This document shows positions 7,312 through 19,073 of a DNA stretch of 64,000 bases, piece after piece (position 1 is the first letter of the stretch; each line of letters starts with the position of its first letter). The stretch covers positions 682,001 to 746,000 of the forward strand of contig JAHEWK010000006.1 of assembly GCA_020740775.1 (NCBI GenBank). Reading direction: 5' to 3'. The position numbers and the translations under genes are program-made. Under the pieces are notes generated by a model that searched no databases, was not told the DNA's origin, and worked only from the letters and a program-made list of their open reading frames with translations. The stretch is from Ilyonectria destructans. Lineage: Eukaryota > Ascomycota > Sordariomycetes > Hypocreales > Nectriaceae.

Positions 7312-10300
7312 GTGCTCGTTTCGTCTTTGAACTTCTTCAAAATGCCGAGGACAACGTCTTCGAGAAGGCAACCGCAATCAAGGCACTGCCTTTCATCTCT
7401 TTCAAAATACATCCGAATCACATCATCGTCGATTGCAATGAAGATGGCTTCACTGAGCCGGATCTACAAGCTATTTGCGCGGTGGGCCAAAGCACCAAGT
7501 CAGCTTCCCACGGATACATCGGTGCTAAAGGTATTGGTTTTAAGTCTGTCTTCATCGCTGCGTCTAGGGTTCATATTCAGTCCGGGAATTTCTCGTTCGA
7601 ATTCCGGCACAACAAAACGGACCCAGGTATAGGCATGGTCAGACCCATCTGGGTCAATCCTCTCGAGACCATCCCCAACCCTTTGACTCGCATGACACTA
7701 AACCTCCACGACCAAGGAGACCAAGGCGAAATTCAACATCTGAAGAGGATAATCTCTATGCAATTCGACGACCTGCAGGAAACATGCTTACTCTTCCTCC
7801 GAAAACTTCAGCAAATCAGCATAGAGTTCTACGATGAGAATGGCGGGCTCGAGCGATCGAAACAATTCTGCAAGCATACAATTGACGAACATCGCGTGTC
7901 TTTGGAGACTACTTCCATCATTAGTGGAGAAGAAACCACTCAAAGCCAGATCTACCACATCACAAAACACAAAGCGTTTGGCTTGGCGCGAAGCGACAAT
8001 CGTGAACTTCCTGACACCGACGAAGCTCGAAGAATCTCCTCCACAGCCGAAGTTGTTTTGGCCTTCCCGCTCACAAGCACTTCCAAACCACTTGTTACTA
8101 GGAAGAAACAAGATCTCTTTGCATTCCTGCCTCTCAGAAAATCGGATTACAAGGTTGGTTTGATTACTCTCATGCCACAGCCTGCACAACGCAACCATCT
8201 GCTGACTGTCTTTGTGTAGTTTCTCATTCATTCAGATTTCGACACAAATGCCAACCGGCAGGATATCGTCACGACATCACGAAGGAATCTCGACCTCCGT
8301 CGCTCGATTGGGTTCACGTTCTATCGAGCGGTTTCACAATTCTGCGAGCATCCTACTCTCTGCTACGACTGGCCGGCGTTTCTCCCGTCTCCGGACAATA
8401 GTTCCGATGCGTTTTGGTCTGGTCTAGATCACGATATCCAGTACTTGATGAAGACAATGTCTATTTTAAGGTCGCGTAATCGAAATCGTTTGCGCCCCAT
8501 CAACAACGTTGTCATCCTTCCTAGCGATATGATGGACGGAAACGGACAACCTGTATTTGACGACCCAGCCAAGGATCTATATCTTTCACCAAATTATCCT
8601 CAAACAACGGTGAATATTCTTAAAGAGTACGGTCTCCAGCCTGTGTCTGCCAAAACTTTGGTCAATTTGCTGGAGACTGATCTCCGCAGCGGTAACTCAA
8701 AAATGCATGGAAAGCACACGACTGAAGAATGGCACTCGATTGTGGCACGGATTATTTCTCTGTGGTTCGAGAAGGAGATTACAATTGTGCAACAACGCGT
8801 GAAATCGCTTCCTCTGCTTCCTTTGAGAGACGAAAAATGGACATCGACCACGTCAGGGCCAGTTTATTTCTCAGCAACAGGGGACATCAACATTCCTGAT
8901 TCCTTGGATCTTAGGGTCATTAGTCCTTCCGCATCTAAAGATCCTGATCGAAACACCTTATTCCGGCACCTAGGAGTCTCCGCGGCTACGATTGACCAAG
9001 TGAGAGCCTCGATTTTCAGGTCTTTCGAGTCAAATCGCTTCCCATATTATATCATACCCTATCTTGATTATCTTTACCTGACACACCAGCCTGATACGCA
9101 CACACAAGAAGGATATGCAAAAGCACAGGTTTGGAGTGATGACTGGGAGCGCATGACCCCAAGCAAGACAGACATTTACCTTCCTGGCACGACTCATGCC
9201 TACAGCCCCATGAGCCTCTTGGCTGCCCAAGGCACTACCCCCGGCCTGTCTGTGAAATTTTTGCCCTCAACCATGGACCGTGAACCAGCCAGGCCGACCT
9301 CATCTCACCCAAGTTGGAAGAGGTGGCTTTGCGATTTCATCGGCGTACGCGAGCGACTAAGACTTCTGTCACGCAATGGGGACGCTTTGTCGGATACTTT
9401 TCTACACGTCTTTGAGCATCGTCCAGACAAGTTCTTGGGACTATTTCAGCATCTTTGGTTACACGAGAAGTCAAATTTGTTGAAAAATCGGACTCTTCGA
9501 TCTCAGATTGAGAATCTTCCCGCCAGGGACCTTTGCGGAGTGGATTTTTCACTCAAGTTAAAAGAAACTTGGCTTCCATTTACACACCTGCGACGCCCTG
9601 TTGAGCGCTACATGGAACATCCCGAGCAATTCCCTTTTCTAAAATTTGAAGAATCAGAGATGACTCAACAATTTGTGGCCAGATGGAATTTCTTGAACGA
9701 GTATTTTTCGATTGGTAAAGATGACGACCTGCACTTCCTTTTCGAAATTCTCCGTTGCATTGAGCGATCGTGTCCCGAGCCTTCTTCTGTTCGTCAGACC
9801 CAAAACGTCTTTGAATTGTATGTCGCTATCTACGCCAAACTCACAGTGGCCGACGATGAACCTGGAGAGCGACGCAAAATTAGGTGAGTGAACAGGAGTT
9901 TATTTCCGGACATGTTACTGATTACTGGTTTGTGAACAGGTATTTTTTTGAAGAACAAGGGATCCTCGTTCCAGATGACAACGAGCCCGCGTGGACATCA
10001 TCTTCTTCTTGTTTGTGGGTCGCACCCCCGGATATGGTAACGAACAATTCCCTCAGGGCACTCTACTTAAGAACTTTGGGTGAGGAGCAAATGGGAAACA
10101 TCGAGAACCTGTTTCAAAGAACTCTCGAAATACCGAACGCCTCATTGAGTGATCTTGTGACCGAGCTATTTGAACTTCGGAGCAGGGGTGATGAAGACAA
10201 AGCCCGCATACAGGAACTCTACGAATACTTGGACGAGTCCATACCGGCCACACCTGATATGAGGTACGTCAATTCATTTTTCCTCCATCGGGATTGCTTG

Positions 10301-12621
10301 TAGCCAGCTGACAGAAAAGCAGAGCTACATTTCAGACATCTCCTCTCATTTATTACGCGACACGACATGGCGAGCCAGGTTGGCACAAGGCTTCTAATTG
10401 CTTGTGGTCTAGTGAGACGGCTATCCGCGGTAAAGTCATCCTCAATGAGTGCTGGGAGGGTTATGAGAGCTTTTTCGTCGACAAACTGGGGGTGAAGTTT
10501 CTCACCCTACAAATGGTCTACGATGAGTTGCGACAGTCACCTCAGAGCAGCGCTGAGGAGGTCAAGGTGGCTATCTTGTCATTCAACGGCCTCCTTCAGA
10601 CAGAACCGAGCCATTTGGATCCGAAACCGATCAGAAAAGCCAAGATCTTTCCCGTTAGGTATCCGAACGGGACTGTTGTGCTGAGTTCCATGGATGTGGA
10701 CTTCGCCATTGGGGATCGAGACAAGTTGAAAACACAGTTTCAGGATAAGATTAGTCTTTTGGACTTTGATCTGGAAGATGTTTGTCGTCTGAAGCCATTC
10801 TTTGAGTGGGTGGGCCTCCAAGATCGGTACTTGTCCACCTCTGTCAAAGAAAGCACTTCAATCTCCAGCGATCCAGGGCGTCCGATCTCATCACGCAATC
10901 GTGACCTGAAACGCAAAGCTTATTATATCGCTCGGTACGTACTGAAAAAGATGGGTTTCGTCTGCATGATGCTAATTGTGCTACCAACCAGAGTCGCAGC
11001 TACCTTTAACAGCCCTCGATTTAAATACGGCCCAGGTGAACTCTATGAGCAGCTGCGCACAATGACAGTCACGGAGATTGACGGAATATCCTCTGTATTG
11101 GAGATTTCCCAAAACGGGCAGAGAGAAAAAGTCAAAGTGGCAACTGCCAGCGAGCATATTGACGACACCTCAGAGAGACTCACGATTTATGTCCCCAAGG
11201 AACGCAGAGCGCAAGAACTCTGCTTTGGCTCAGTTCTTCCCAGAAAGTTCTCGGCATGGCTAATGCGAGACCCGATGAGTCATATTGACGGAGCTGTCGA
11301 AGTTGACGCAGTCAAAGCCCTAACTTCAATTTTTGCCTGTGACCAATCCGTCCTTGACAACATTCTCGATGACCAGGGGATTATACAAGTCTCATTCGGA
11401 AATGAAGATGAAGGTGGCGACGATGAAAGTGATGACGCCGGTGAAGACGGAGAGGAGGAGGAGCATGAACAGCAACAATCTGACAACCCCTTTGAAACTA
11501 ATGACGCCTCTTCAGAACAACAAATGACCCCGACTCATTCTTCAGTGAATGGTAGCTCGTCGCCATATGTTGGGTCATCTGATGCTGATACTGAGCCCGA
11601 AAGAGGCCTCACGGAAACAGTAGTTGAAACCATTTCTCGGCAAAGTCACATGTCACATCAGCCTCGCCCAGGAGGCGGACATGACTCCGTTCGGCCAGTT
11701 CTGGTTCACCATCCATCACGGTCACCAAGTACTTCGAGCGATCAGGCTCCTCAATACTTTTCACCAGCCATGGCCATGCAGCCTGAGAGTCGATCTTCCG
11801 AACACGCGCAATATCTCGCGATTTTGAACAGGGTTGTCGAAAAGGCCCGAAGAGCAGCATTCCCATCTAGAGGGGCATTCGATATGAGTGATTTGCTGAA
11901 TGCTCTGTCTGGTGCAGGAAATGCAGATGCATATGAAAGTTTTGACGGACTCGATGTTGTGAGTAGGTTTCGGTCCACTAACCAACTGGAGCGTGACAAG
12001 AAGGTTGGGGCCGCGGGCGAGTTATATGTGAGTAATGTTGCATGCAAAAGACGAGTTTTCAGACTGACGTTTTCACCTAGGTCTTCGAGCTCTTATCCCA
12101 ACTCAATTTGCCAGGTTGGGGTCGTGCAAACTGGCAAAGTACGATTAGAACGTACGTGACGATTCATCCAGAATACACGAACATGGGGGCATGGAACAGG
12201 AGAGAGACCGCAGATCTGGTTTATGCCGATACTACTGGGCACTTCACAGACACCCTCATTGACTGTGGCTATCTCGATCATGATGAGTGGCATGGGGCAC
12301 GACCCAAGTATTACATAGAAGTCAAGACCACGACTGGACCGTGTGGTACCCCCTTCTACATGAGCGGCAACCAATACCGACTGGTAAGTACTTCCGGGAA
12401 GGTTACTATTGACATAGACTAACTTGACGTAGATGGGACGCATTCACCACACCGAAGATCGTTCAGAAGTTTACATGATCTTCCGCGTGTTTTGGCTGAA
12501 CAGTGACAGGATCGGCATGTGTATTTATTTCGACCCAGAGCAACTGAGGCAAGACGGGCGGCTTGTGTTTACAAGACAGACGTGGTCTATTACCCCAGGG
12601 CCCGGAACGGAGGCAGATTAG
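7312..12621 (+). CDS. NO VEIN/sacsin-like HSP90-type ATPase, main part of TE-split gene
   Basis: Body of the gene that starts at 1447; without the element the spliced protein would be about 1,721 residues. Exons after the insertion: 7312-8153, 8220-9883, 9940-10263, 10323-10934, 10992-12027, 12081-12383, 12433-12621; the phases agree throughout. The N-terminal HATPase fold shows FVFELLQNAEDN, DGF and GYIGAKGIGFKSVF (ATP-binding motifs of GHKL ATPases), then FLIHSDFDTNANRQDIV. A long helical middle follows, then a Glu/Asp-rich low-complexity linker (about 11400-11480). The C-terminal domain has GWGRANWQS, ADLVYAD and YYIEVKTT, a PD-(D/E)XK-like nuclease fold of the DUF3883 type. The biochemical role of fungal members is unknown. 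The retrotransposon separates it from its promoter and start codon. Confidence 0.85.
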
Positions 12622-13628
12622 GGGAGAAGCACAATAAGATAGCTGATCAGGGGCATCGAGATTAAAGAGACATCTACGTGTCTACATATGACTTGACCTC
12701 CAGACTCTACTTGACTATTGCATCAGAATCACAGCGATATACGCTATAGAAATCCGTCAAAATGGCTACAGGGCCCATCTATCGTGCCCATCACACCTTG
12801 TAACCTAGCGCAATGAGTTCTTCCCCATGAGGAGATGATTTTCAAGTAAAAAGCAACACGTCAGCCCTAACACAAAGGGGCAAATACGCCCGATCTGATA
12901 CAAGATGAACCAATGTCTTTGGGGGGTGCAGAGATGATAGAAGGGGCTAACCCATCATTGGTGGGAAATATAAAATCCGTGTCTGAGCAAACTCACGCCG
13001 CACTACTCACCGACTGGTTTTCCGATTTGGCCCCTCGGAATATCTAAATAATATTAGAAAACAAGGGTTAAATTCATGCATGATTTTGAGATATTCCGTC
13101 CAATGCATTTCCCATGCTCAGGTCATTAAATTGATGCCAAAGCTAGGTCTGCGAATCGAGGGGAAATATTCCACATGTTTTAGGCTGAATTCCCCCCTTG
13201 ATTCCACGTTTTATTCCACGAATAGACAAAGCCCAAGATCGGTTGTTGCTACGATAGTGAGGTAGTATTGTTTCTAGTAGAGGTAGGTAGGTATGTAACC
13301 CTGTTAGTTGTATCAGCAAGGTCACATGCCAATTTAATATACTCGGTTAAGTCGGTCTTATTTACTCTCCCCTCGGGTCGATTAAAGCAGTCCAACAGGT
13401 GATGCAGAGCAGTCAACTTGATACAATCAAGTGCTACAATGTAACAGATGGTCGACTCTGAATCTTATGGAAGAAATCATGGATATTAAGCTTCCTGGTT
13501 CAGTTAAATACGGGACTCGATGCATACAGCGGATGATGTCAGCAAATTGCAGCAATGCGCCTGAAGTTTGCTTTAATTCAATTGAGAAAGTTGATCGAAT
13601 CATCTAATATTTTGTCTTTTCAATAATC
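12622..13628. other. intergenic between convergent genes
   Basis: About 1 kb of AT-rich DNA between the 3' ends of the ATPase gene and the carboxylesterase gene. I see no coding signal, repeat or RNA gene. Confidence 0.6.
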
Positions 13629-15374
13629 TCAAGCATACAGCTCACGCGCAACTTCATAACTGTTGATGAATTCGATCCCTTCCTTTCTCCAGGTATCGTC
13701 CTCGATCCAATTCTTCGTCGCATTCAAGACGACATTCTTCGGGTCGTCATTGTCGTATCGTGGCCATGTCGGTAGCAGTTTCTCTTGTTTTCCGTACTTG
13801 GCTTTGTAATTCGGGTCAAGTTCGTACACGAATCTGATGTAGGCTTGTCCAATAGCTCTGGCCAAGACGACGTGAGAGTCGTATGCGGGACTGGGTCCTA
13901 ATGCCCCGGAAATGTTTTGAAAGCTGTAGGCCACGTTGTCGAAATGTTTAACGCCATCCCATTCACTCCTGCCATAGATCCGTTGGTCGAAGCGGTAACT
14001 GTAGACTGCGGCGTCGGCAGAAGTGAAGAGCTCGGCCATTTTGCGTCTTCCACTAATCATGGTGATGTCGCTACCGATGGCATTGGCGCGACGCCACTGC
14101 AGCCCTCGAGCTACATTGACAGAGCAGTTTGTAATTGCATACGGTGGCTCGTTGCAGGGATCGTTTGGATACAGCTCCATCAACTTGCGGATTGTGGGAG
14201 CACTCAGCGCATAATTCCTCCACCTGAAAGCTTCGAGAAATAGATCTTCGTCGGTATTGGGGTTTCCAATAGCAAAAGCCTCGTCGGTGTTGGCACCAAT
14301 GATGATTGGCACAGTGTTGTATTTGCCTTCACGAATGAGTTGGCTCGGATATCCAGTTAGAAATTCACCATCGATCATCGGGTTCCATGTTAGCGATTGA
14401 TGCGCTGCGAACAGGCTCGCCTGGTCGACTCCTCGTAAACAAGCAACTTGGTCTGAAGCGGTCCAGCATCCCACCGTCCGGGTAAGATTCTCAAAAGCCA
14501 CATTGTAGTAGCTGAGGTCGTGAATCTGTTCAAGTCAACATCATTGAATCATGCTTGCATTCACCATGGGACCACGTACCTGTGCGCCTGTCACACCACC
14601 GCTCTCCATGATAGCGCCACGGTACAGATTGTCTTCTCGGCCATCGTAGCTGAACATTTGATACGCAATGCTCTGAGCTCCTGCACTTTCGCCCCAAATA
14701 ACCACTTGGTCTGGGTCACCTCCAAAGGCATCGATATTCTCCTGGATCCAGCGAAGTGCCAAACGTTGGTCCAAAAGACCGGCGTTACTGGAGCCTTCTT
14801 TCAAGATCCCAAACGATTGAAGGAATCCCCAAATTCCAAGGCGGTAGTTGAAGCTGACCCCTATAACTGGTTGACCCATGTCTTGGCTCACCTTGACGAT
14901 GCCAGACATGTTATATCGTTGATCTGCCGTGGCACCAGTGTATAGACCACCGCCATAGATCCAAACCCTAAGAAGTAGTTAGCAGCTGGTATCTTACCAA
15001 CAAGTGGCTCGCACATACAGGACTGGGAGCTTCTTCTTGGGAGTTCCCGATGGTCGGATAACATTGACAGTGAGACAGTCCTCAGACAACGTCAAGCCTG
15101 AGACGTATTGCATACAGCTACTTCCATACTCCTTTGCATCGCGCTGCCCTTCAAAGGAAGTGTTGGAGCTCTGTGGCCATTTGAAGCGGAGGGGTCCGAC
15201 GGGTGGTTGAGCGAAAGGAATTCCTAAGAATGCGTCTTGATCCCAAGTGGAAAGATGAGCTCCAACATAGGTACCATTTAAGGTCTTGGCTGTTGGAGAG
15301 GTGTTGTTTTTTGAAGCGCACAGTGCAGTCGCCGTGAAGCAGAGAACGCCAAGTAAATTGTATAGGCCAACCAT
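13629..15374 (-). CDS. secreted type-B carboxylesterase/lipase
   Basis: Three exons on the minus strand (15374-15019, 14967-14580, 14525-13629) give 546 residues, the usual family length. I chose the ATG at 15374 because it opens a clean signal peptide (MVGLYNLLGVLCFTATALCA); an upstream in-frame ATG would bury it. Family marks: LGIPFAQPPVGPLRF near the N-terminus, EDCLTVNV, oxyanion-hole VWIYGGG, and nucleophile Ser in GESAGA. The acidic residue (GANTDEA) and a His near HFDNVAYSF complete a likely triad. It would hydrolyse ester bonds outside the cell; the natural substrate is unknown. Beside the polysaccharide genes it may remove acyl or methyl groups. CreA-like sites lie upstream at 15693-15765. 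Confidence 0.88.
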
Positions 15375-16118
15375 GGTTGTTGCAATTATTGGACCAGGGT
15401 CTCCTCGAGTTGAATGCCAACACAAAGAAACAAGCGACAGCGCGCATGATCATCTTATGTATTCATCTATGGACGTACCAGATCTGGGAACCTAGTAAAT
15501 TGTTACCAGCTATTGGTAGAAGCAACATGTTTGACTCGCACAGTCTTTCTCCATACCCAGTCTAGGCCCTGGTCCCCCGCACCTGGTTTTCCTTGAATAT
15601 GGAGGAGTGTTGATCAGGTTTGTCCGGAGGATTAATTAATCCCATCAATAGAAATTCAGCCTCAATTTAATAGCTAGGGTATTCTCGATTAACCCCAGAG
15701 ATTCTCCAACTGGTCTGGGGTGTAGCCCCCACTGAAATATGTGATTGACATATGCTCCCCTGGGGTAAGACGAATTGGGACTGCGGGACGGAGGACGTCT
15801 GGAAAAGGTTAGTTTGTATCCCGAGAGACATCCACCACTATCACCAGCCATGTCACGTCTCCAACGCTTCACTCTGCAAATTTCTCATAGCCAGACCGCT
15901 CTTGAAACACCTCATGCTGCAAGGGTGTGAAGTGCGCTGACTAGACACACATATCAGCCTCCCCTTCTAATATGAAGGACATCCTTCCCCTGCACCAAGC
16001 TAAGCCTCCTTGGGGTTTATATCTCAAACTTGAGGACTCGCGTCACGGGCCTGTTAAAACGACGATGTCGAGCGGCTTTCTTGCAACACAGGATCAAAGA
16101 TTTTCATGGAATTTAAAT
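15375..16118. other. promoter region of carboxylesterase
   Basis: The spacer lies between the esterase start (minus strand) and the 3' end of the next minus-strand gene. It contains three CreA-like hexamers, described separately; otherwise nothing is seen. Confidence 0.6.
15693..15765. promoter_or_regulatory. paired CreA-like carbon-repression sites
   Basis: CCCCAG (15693-15698), CTGGGG (15715-15720) and CTGGGG within CCCCTGGGG (15757-15765) fit the CreA/Cre1 consensus SYGGRG on either strand. The first two form a 7-bp inverted repeat with a 14-nt spacer. They lie about 320-390 bp upstream of the esterase start. Such hexamers occur by chance, but clustered pairs are the functional form described for CreA. 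Confidence 0.45.
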
Positions 16119-18677
16119 CTAACTTTCTGTGTAAGATCGACTTAACATGCTAACTCGCTCAGACGGTAAAAATGATTGATCGGATAAGCCGTAAAAGTCA
16201 AGACAATTCCCAATATTATCTGAATTGTTGATTGTTGGTTCATCTAACAGAATCCCTTGGTTTGGTAAAAAAGAAAATTTGGAATCTCGAACAACATTGT
16301 GTAGTTCAAACGATACAGGGAGAGGCGGAAAGGCCAAGGTAATACTCTCCGGAGACTCTATCTGTGGGCCATTAAGACTAAAGTCCTCGTTTAAGCTTCT
16401 GGTTTGTAGCATTGGGTCGATGGGAGAACCAGTCCCTTGCAACGATCTCAGTCCCATGGGATTGAGATCTCCATCTGTAGCGGTTGAAGAGATGCCTGCG
16501 TTTTGCTTTTCCGAGAATGCTTCCTCTCGGAGGTCAACTGGCTTGGCGCCATGGAGATGTGCTTGCACGAGGCGAGAAGCAAACTTGGACGCCAGATTAC
16601 TAGTGGCTGGAGACTGGTTGCCGTTCCAGCGGCGGGCGATGTCCTCGAGACTCATGACAATAGAGTCGAATGCCGAGTGGAGAAGGCTTTTGTAATATCC
16701 CGCGTGGGCTAGAAGCATCCTGCCACAAACAAAGAGGCAGAAGGCGAATTGCGGGCTGGTTAGAATGCCCGAGCTGTGGAGAAATTGCGCGGCTATCGTG
16801 GCAACTTCGACAGCTGCAGCTTGGCAAGTCTCTGCACTCGACGCGGATGGGAGCCTCACCGGAACAGACTGCCACTCTGGCGAGGGATATGCCAGTCCTT
16901 GATGTAAAAGAACCACAGCCGTATTGTGTGTCATGTGGGCCAAGACCAGGTTCGGATCCAGATTACCATCATCATTAATCACACATGCTTCTCGCCATTT
17001 CTCGGGGAGGAAGAATTTCCATCTATTCATTTCGTCAGCTCATTATCGGGGTGTCACTCACAGTAAAATGTGGACATACTGCACCAGTCGCAAATCGAGT
17101 TGCTTGAATCTCATCAACCACCTCTGAACCTCGTGGACTTGCTTAAAGTCGACTTCGTATTGCAGAAAAAAGGACGTAACAAGGCTGAGGCTTTCAGTTG
17201 CCTCGATGCAAAAGGCGAAACCGCCGAGAGAAGCCTGGCCGTCTTCACTTTCTCGAACGACGGGTAAACAGTCGGTGTCGCGATTATATGATTGGTTTGC
17301 GACTCCGAAATATGGCGTGGGTGTCTGAATTGGCTCGCCTGCTTCCCACATGGCGCCCTCGCACGGAAGTCTCCTTTTCACATCGGCGCTGGTGAGCGAG
17401 AGGTTCCATCCGGTACTAATGCTACAGAAGCGATCCATGAGGAACACGTTCCAGAAGACCCGACGGCGCTCCTCCACTTCGATCCATGTGGAGGACGGGG
17501 AAAGGAACGCCATCCTTTTGAAGAGCGCCCTGCACGTTGACGATTGCGACTGATTCTCATCGTCCTCGGTACTGAGCCGTAGCTGTTCGACAGTCCGCGT
17601 CATGCTTCCAATGATGGACCATGCAGAGGGGCCTCTGCCACTCCCAATCGTGTCAAAGGCACATATAATCAACGCTTGTAGGTTTTCGACCGAGAATGAC
17701 TCCATACTCTGGAGTATTACCGTTTGGCGGCAGCGGGTAGAATACCAAGATCTGAGGTGGGGAGAGTCTTCAATCCGGGGATCATCGGAGAATCTAATGC
17801 AGAGCGATACAATTGCATGGAGGATTGTCGACACTCGTGCCCGTTCCAGGGGATTAGAGAGCATCGCTCTAAACTTTTTCGCATGTAGGATGGGTATCCA
17901 GGGGTGAACTTGGATAAAGTAGGTCTCGACTAAGGAATCGACGAGAGCGTCGGGGGGGAGATGCCGATCGCCATGGTCCATGAATGGAGGAGCTTGTTGG
18001 GTTGAGTGACCGCTCGCAGGCGTCCTAGCATTACCCTTGGAGGTGCTGCTTTCCGTTGAACCGGCATGGTGAGCGTGGTTGGATGACGATAATGCTGCAA
18101 AATACTCTCTAACATCGGACGATTGTTTTTGAATGGATAGCGGTTGGTTGGAATCTGGCGAGAAGCCGGAATCGTGGCGACTTTGCTGGTTGATGCTGTT
18201 CCACATCTGCTGCCAAAGAACGCCTTGTCCGACGAACATGTTCTCCAGTGCGGCTAGGATGGAGATGTGAGTGTCCGTGTTGAGGAAATGTTGCAATTGG
18301 ATACTCACCCACTCGTTGGTTCAAGCTCTCGATGGCACCAGGTCGCATACCGGGCTTCGACTTTTCCTGATCGTAGACACAATCGGTTCCTGGCGAGGTG
18401 CAAGTAAGCACTGGTCACAATCCCGAACCCAAGGAAAGAATAATTACAAACCTAGCTTTACACAGCTGGAGCAAGGCTGGTCTCTCGAACATCTTGCCTT
18501 TCTCTTTCGACAAGAGTGGCACGAAGGTCCAGGACCTTCTTCCTTGTCGGCGACCTTGCGCTTCTTCGGTTGAGGTCCATCGTGGGACATGTGCTCCAGC
18601 ACAATAGGCCCTTCGTCAAAGTTTCCACCATCGGATGGAGACCCCATGACGCAGGTATTCCCATCAACAATATGCAA
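16119..18677 (-). CDS. Zn(II)2Cys6 transcription factor (xylanolytic-activator type)
   Basis: Exons 18677-18452, 18410-18309, 18253-17062 and 17022-16119 splice in phase to 807 residues. The zinc cluster at about residues 53-80 is split by the first intron: CHSCRKRKARC, then SRDQPCSSC, then VKLVLTC (C-X2-C-X6-C-X5-C-X2-C-X6-C), after a basic PKKRK signal. A short leucine-rich linker (LNQRVAALENM) follows. The fungal-specific transcription-factor domain spans about 200-560, including WSIIGSMTRTVEQLRL and RRRVFWNVFLMDRF. It is a nuclear regulator. Its start faces the beta-helix hydrolase gene across a 396-bp shared promoter, so it is the best candidate pathway regulator of the polysaccharide block. 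Confidence 0.87.
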
Positions 18678-19073
18678 TGGAAAATGTTACGCACGTCATA
18701 AATGATAAGAGGAAGAAAAACGTGGGAATTGGCTGCCAAGTTGGCGCATGGGAAGTGGTTCCATTCTGCGGGGCCCCACGGGGTACTGCCAATCTCGAGC
18801 GGGGTCTCGTTTCTGCGAAACTAAACGAATTAGAGTAAGATAATCCTGGTTACCTCGGCTCCGGAGCAGGTATCGGACCGGACGCCGAAGCGCTTGCAAG
18901 GGTTGTGGAGTTGGTTTCGGAGCTATTCCGCGACTTGCCCCGCGACGGTTTGGTCGCGGTGTAGGGTAGCCTCAACTAATAAGAGTCGTCAATTAAATCC
19001 AGGCTGTTCCATCCATTTCCTCGTCACAAGACAATATCGACCCTGCGTATTTCAACTATTCAATACAATTACC
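18678..19073. other. divergent promoter between Zn2Cys6 regulator and beta-helix hydrolase
   Basis: 396 bp between two divergent start codons. It is rich in CGG and CCG triplets on both strands, including one clear inverted pair at 18918-18930. Confidence 0.6.
18918..18930. promoter_or_regulatory. CGG-N7-CCG candidate Zn2Cys6 binding site
   Basis: Inverted CGG/CCG triplets separated by seven bases, a common arrangement for dimeric Gal4-type regulators. It lies midway between the regulator and the hydrolase start codons, so autoregulation plus target control is possible. One short match only, hence modest confidence. Confidence 0.35.

Noticed and set aside
10264..10303. Earlier splice acceptor (TTGTAG at 10303) in the ATPase gene
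   Set aside because: Using AG 10322 gives a CTGAC branch at normal distance and continues the expected frame; the earlier AG adds residues without family support.
10385..10414. Possible extra intron with GTTGGC donor in the ATPase gene
   Set aside because: The sequence reads through in frame as RHGEPGWHKASNCLW, which fits the family, so no intron is needed.
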